Below, piece after piece: positions 63,340-64,000 of a stretch of 64,000 bases of DNA. The notes under the pieces were generated by a model that worked only from the letters and a program-made list of their open reading frames with translations, searched no databases and was not told the DNA's origin. Source of the DNA: Ruegeria profundi. GTDB taxonomy: Bacteria > Pseudomonadota > Alphaproteobacteria > Rhodobacterales > Rhodobacteraceae. The DNA lies in contig NZ_LQBP01000002.1 in NCBI RefSeq assembly GCF_001507545.1, forward strand, positions 186,001 to 250,000, written 5' to 3'. The translations under genes and the position numbers were made by a program. Every line of letters starts with the position of its first letter. Position 1 is the first letter of the stretch.

Positions 63340-64000
63340 AAAAGACAGCAGTCATAACCGGGGGTGCTGGCGGATTGGGGCAGGCGCTATCGGCCGCGCT
63401 GTGTGAGCAAGGATGGCACACTGTGCTGATCGACCTCGCCGGGCCCGAGCTCGATAAGTTGGCCAACGGGAAAAATACCAGCGTTTATGCCTGCGATCTG
63501 ACCCAGCCGGATCAATGTGCTGCGACATGCGAGGACATAGTACGCAACAGACCATCTATTGATCTGGTCATTTACAATGCCGGTGTTTCACATATTTCGG
63601 CCTTCGCTGACAGTGACATGAAAACGCATCGTGACCTGTTCGAAATCAATTACTTTGCGGCAGTAGAATGCGCAAAACACTTTCTACTTCCGATCCGGTT
63701 GTCGAAAGGCACGCATTTGGCAGTGTCTTCTGTCGCTGGGTTTGCCCCTTTGCTCCATCGAACGGCCTATGCTGCCAGCAAACACGCGCTTGAGGGGTTT
63801 TTCAAATCCCTCCGGGCAGAGGAAATGGCCCACGGTGTTCATGTGACCATTGCAGCCCCTTCTTTTGTTGCGACCAATATTGGTCGGCCTCAAGCGGCTG
63901 AAAAAGGCTTTGTTCGACCGGGATCCGCGACCGACGGCGTTGACTATATGGAACCAAAGGATGCGGCACGCATTATTCTTGACGGCATTCGAAAGCAACG
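63336..64000 (+). CDS. short-chain dehydrogenase/reductase (3' end beyond the window)
   Basis: The first 221 residues of a classical SDR. TAVITGGAGGLGQALSAAL binds NAD(P), NAGVSH and SSVAG follow, and YAASKHALEGFFKSLRAEEM holds the catalytic Tyr-Lys. It probably interconverts an alcohol and a ketone in the same pathway as the upstream FMO. The start overlaps the epimerase stop by four bases. The frame is still open at 64000, so the gene and perhaps the operon continue outside. Confidence 0.9.
   Translation, partial: MKKTAVITGGAGGLGQALSAALCEQGWHTVLIDLAGPELDKLANGKNTSVYACDLTQPDQCAATCEDIVRNRPSIDLVIYNAGVSHISAFADSDMKTHRDLFEINYFAAVECAKHFLLPIRLSKGTHLAVSSVAGFAPLLHRTAYAASKHALEGFFKSLRAEEMAHGVHVTIAAPSFVATNIGRPQAAEKGFVRPGSATDGVDYMEPKDAARIILDGIRKQ

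Overview
The window looks like a chromosomal segment of a marine alphaproteobacterium of the Roseobacter group (Rhodobacterales). The reasons are the gene families (TRAP transporter, DUF2793 protein, RHE_PE00001/DUF1612 protein, CHASE2 cyclase with a FecR partner, GcvA-like LysR regulators, FMN-binding glutamate synthase family protein, bo-type quinol oxidase), the moderately GC-rich codon use and the frequent ATGA stop-start overlaps. This is inferred from family content; no rRNA or other taxonomic marker is present. I saw no tRNA or rRNA gene, CRISPR array, insertion sequence or prophage.

Layout. 3-989: C-terminal end of a cyclase-type TPR protein. 1050-5618 (minus): a four-gene operon ycaO - tfuA - HEXXH metalloprotease - protein ending in seven SGAK(V) pentapeptide repeats. 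It is a strong candidate for an undescribed thioamide-type peptide or protein modification system and is the main discovery here. 6107-12200 (minus): arginine deiminase operon (yfcC-like carrier, APC antiporter, arcA, arcB, arcC), turning arginine into ornithine, CO2, ammonia and ATP. 12688-15155 (minus): FecR-domain protein and CHASE2 adenylate/guanylate cyclase. 15689-17269: glutamate synthase-like FMN protein. 17461-18233: two overlapping fluoride channel genes. 18335-22326 (minus): cyoABCD quinol oxidase. 22513-23748: lytic transglycosylase. 24146-29512: oligopeptide ABC transporter oppA-B-C-DF. 29820-34149: galU, a DUF2793 protein, and gmd/fcl for GDP-L-fucose.

34355-47567 is a mixed region: a phytanoyl-CoA dioxygenase-like protein with a divergent LysR regulator, a DUF1612 HTH protein, a malate/lactate dehydrogenase-family reductase, tex, a tautomerase with a divergent LysR regulator, a fasciclin protein that seems to have lost its signal peptide, a DUF4198 protein, an EamA exporter, and a YraQ/ArsP-type permease with a divergent LysR regulator. 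47985-50571 is a TonB energising operon (exbB, two exbD, tonB).

50875-57829 is a sugar-acid catabolic operon: LacI regulator, complete TRAP transporter, 2-hydroxyacid dehydrogenase, PfkB kinase and Gfo/Idh oxidoreductase. Its logic resembles 2-ketogluconate use. After a serine hydrolase (58038-59378), the window closes with a TetR regulator divergent from an overlapping operon of FMO-type monooxygenase, BASS-family carrier, NAD-dependent epimerase and a short-chain dehydrogenase cut by the window end. This is a second candidate uncharacterised pathway.
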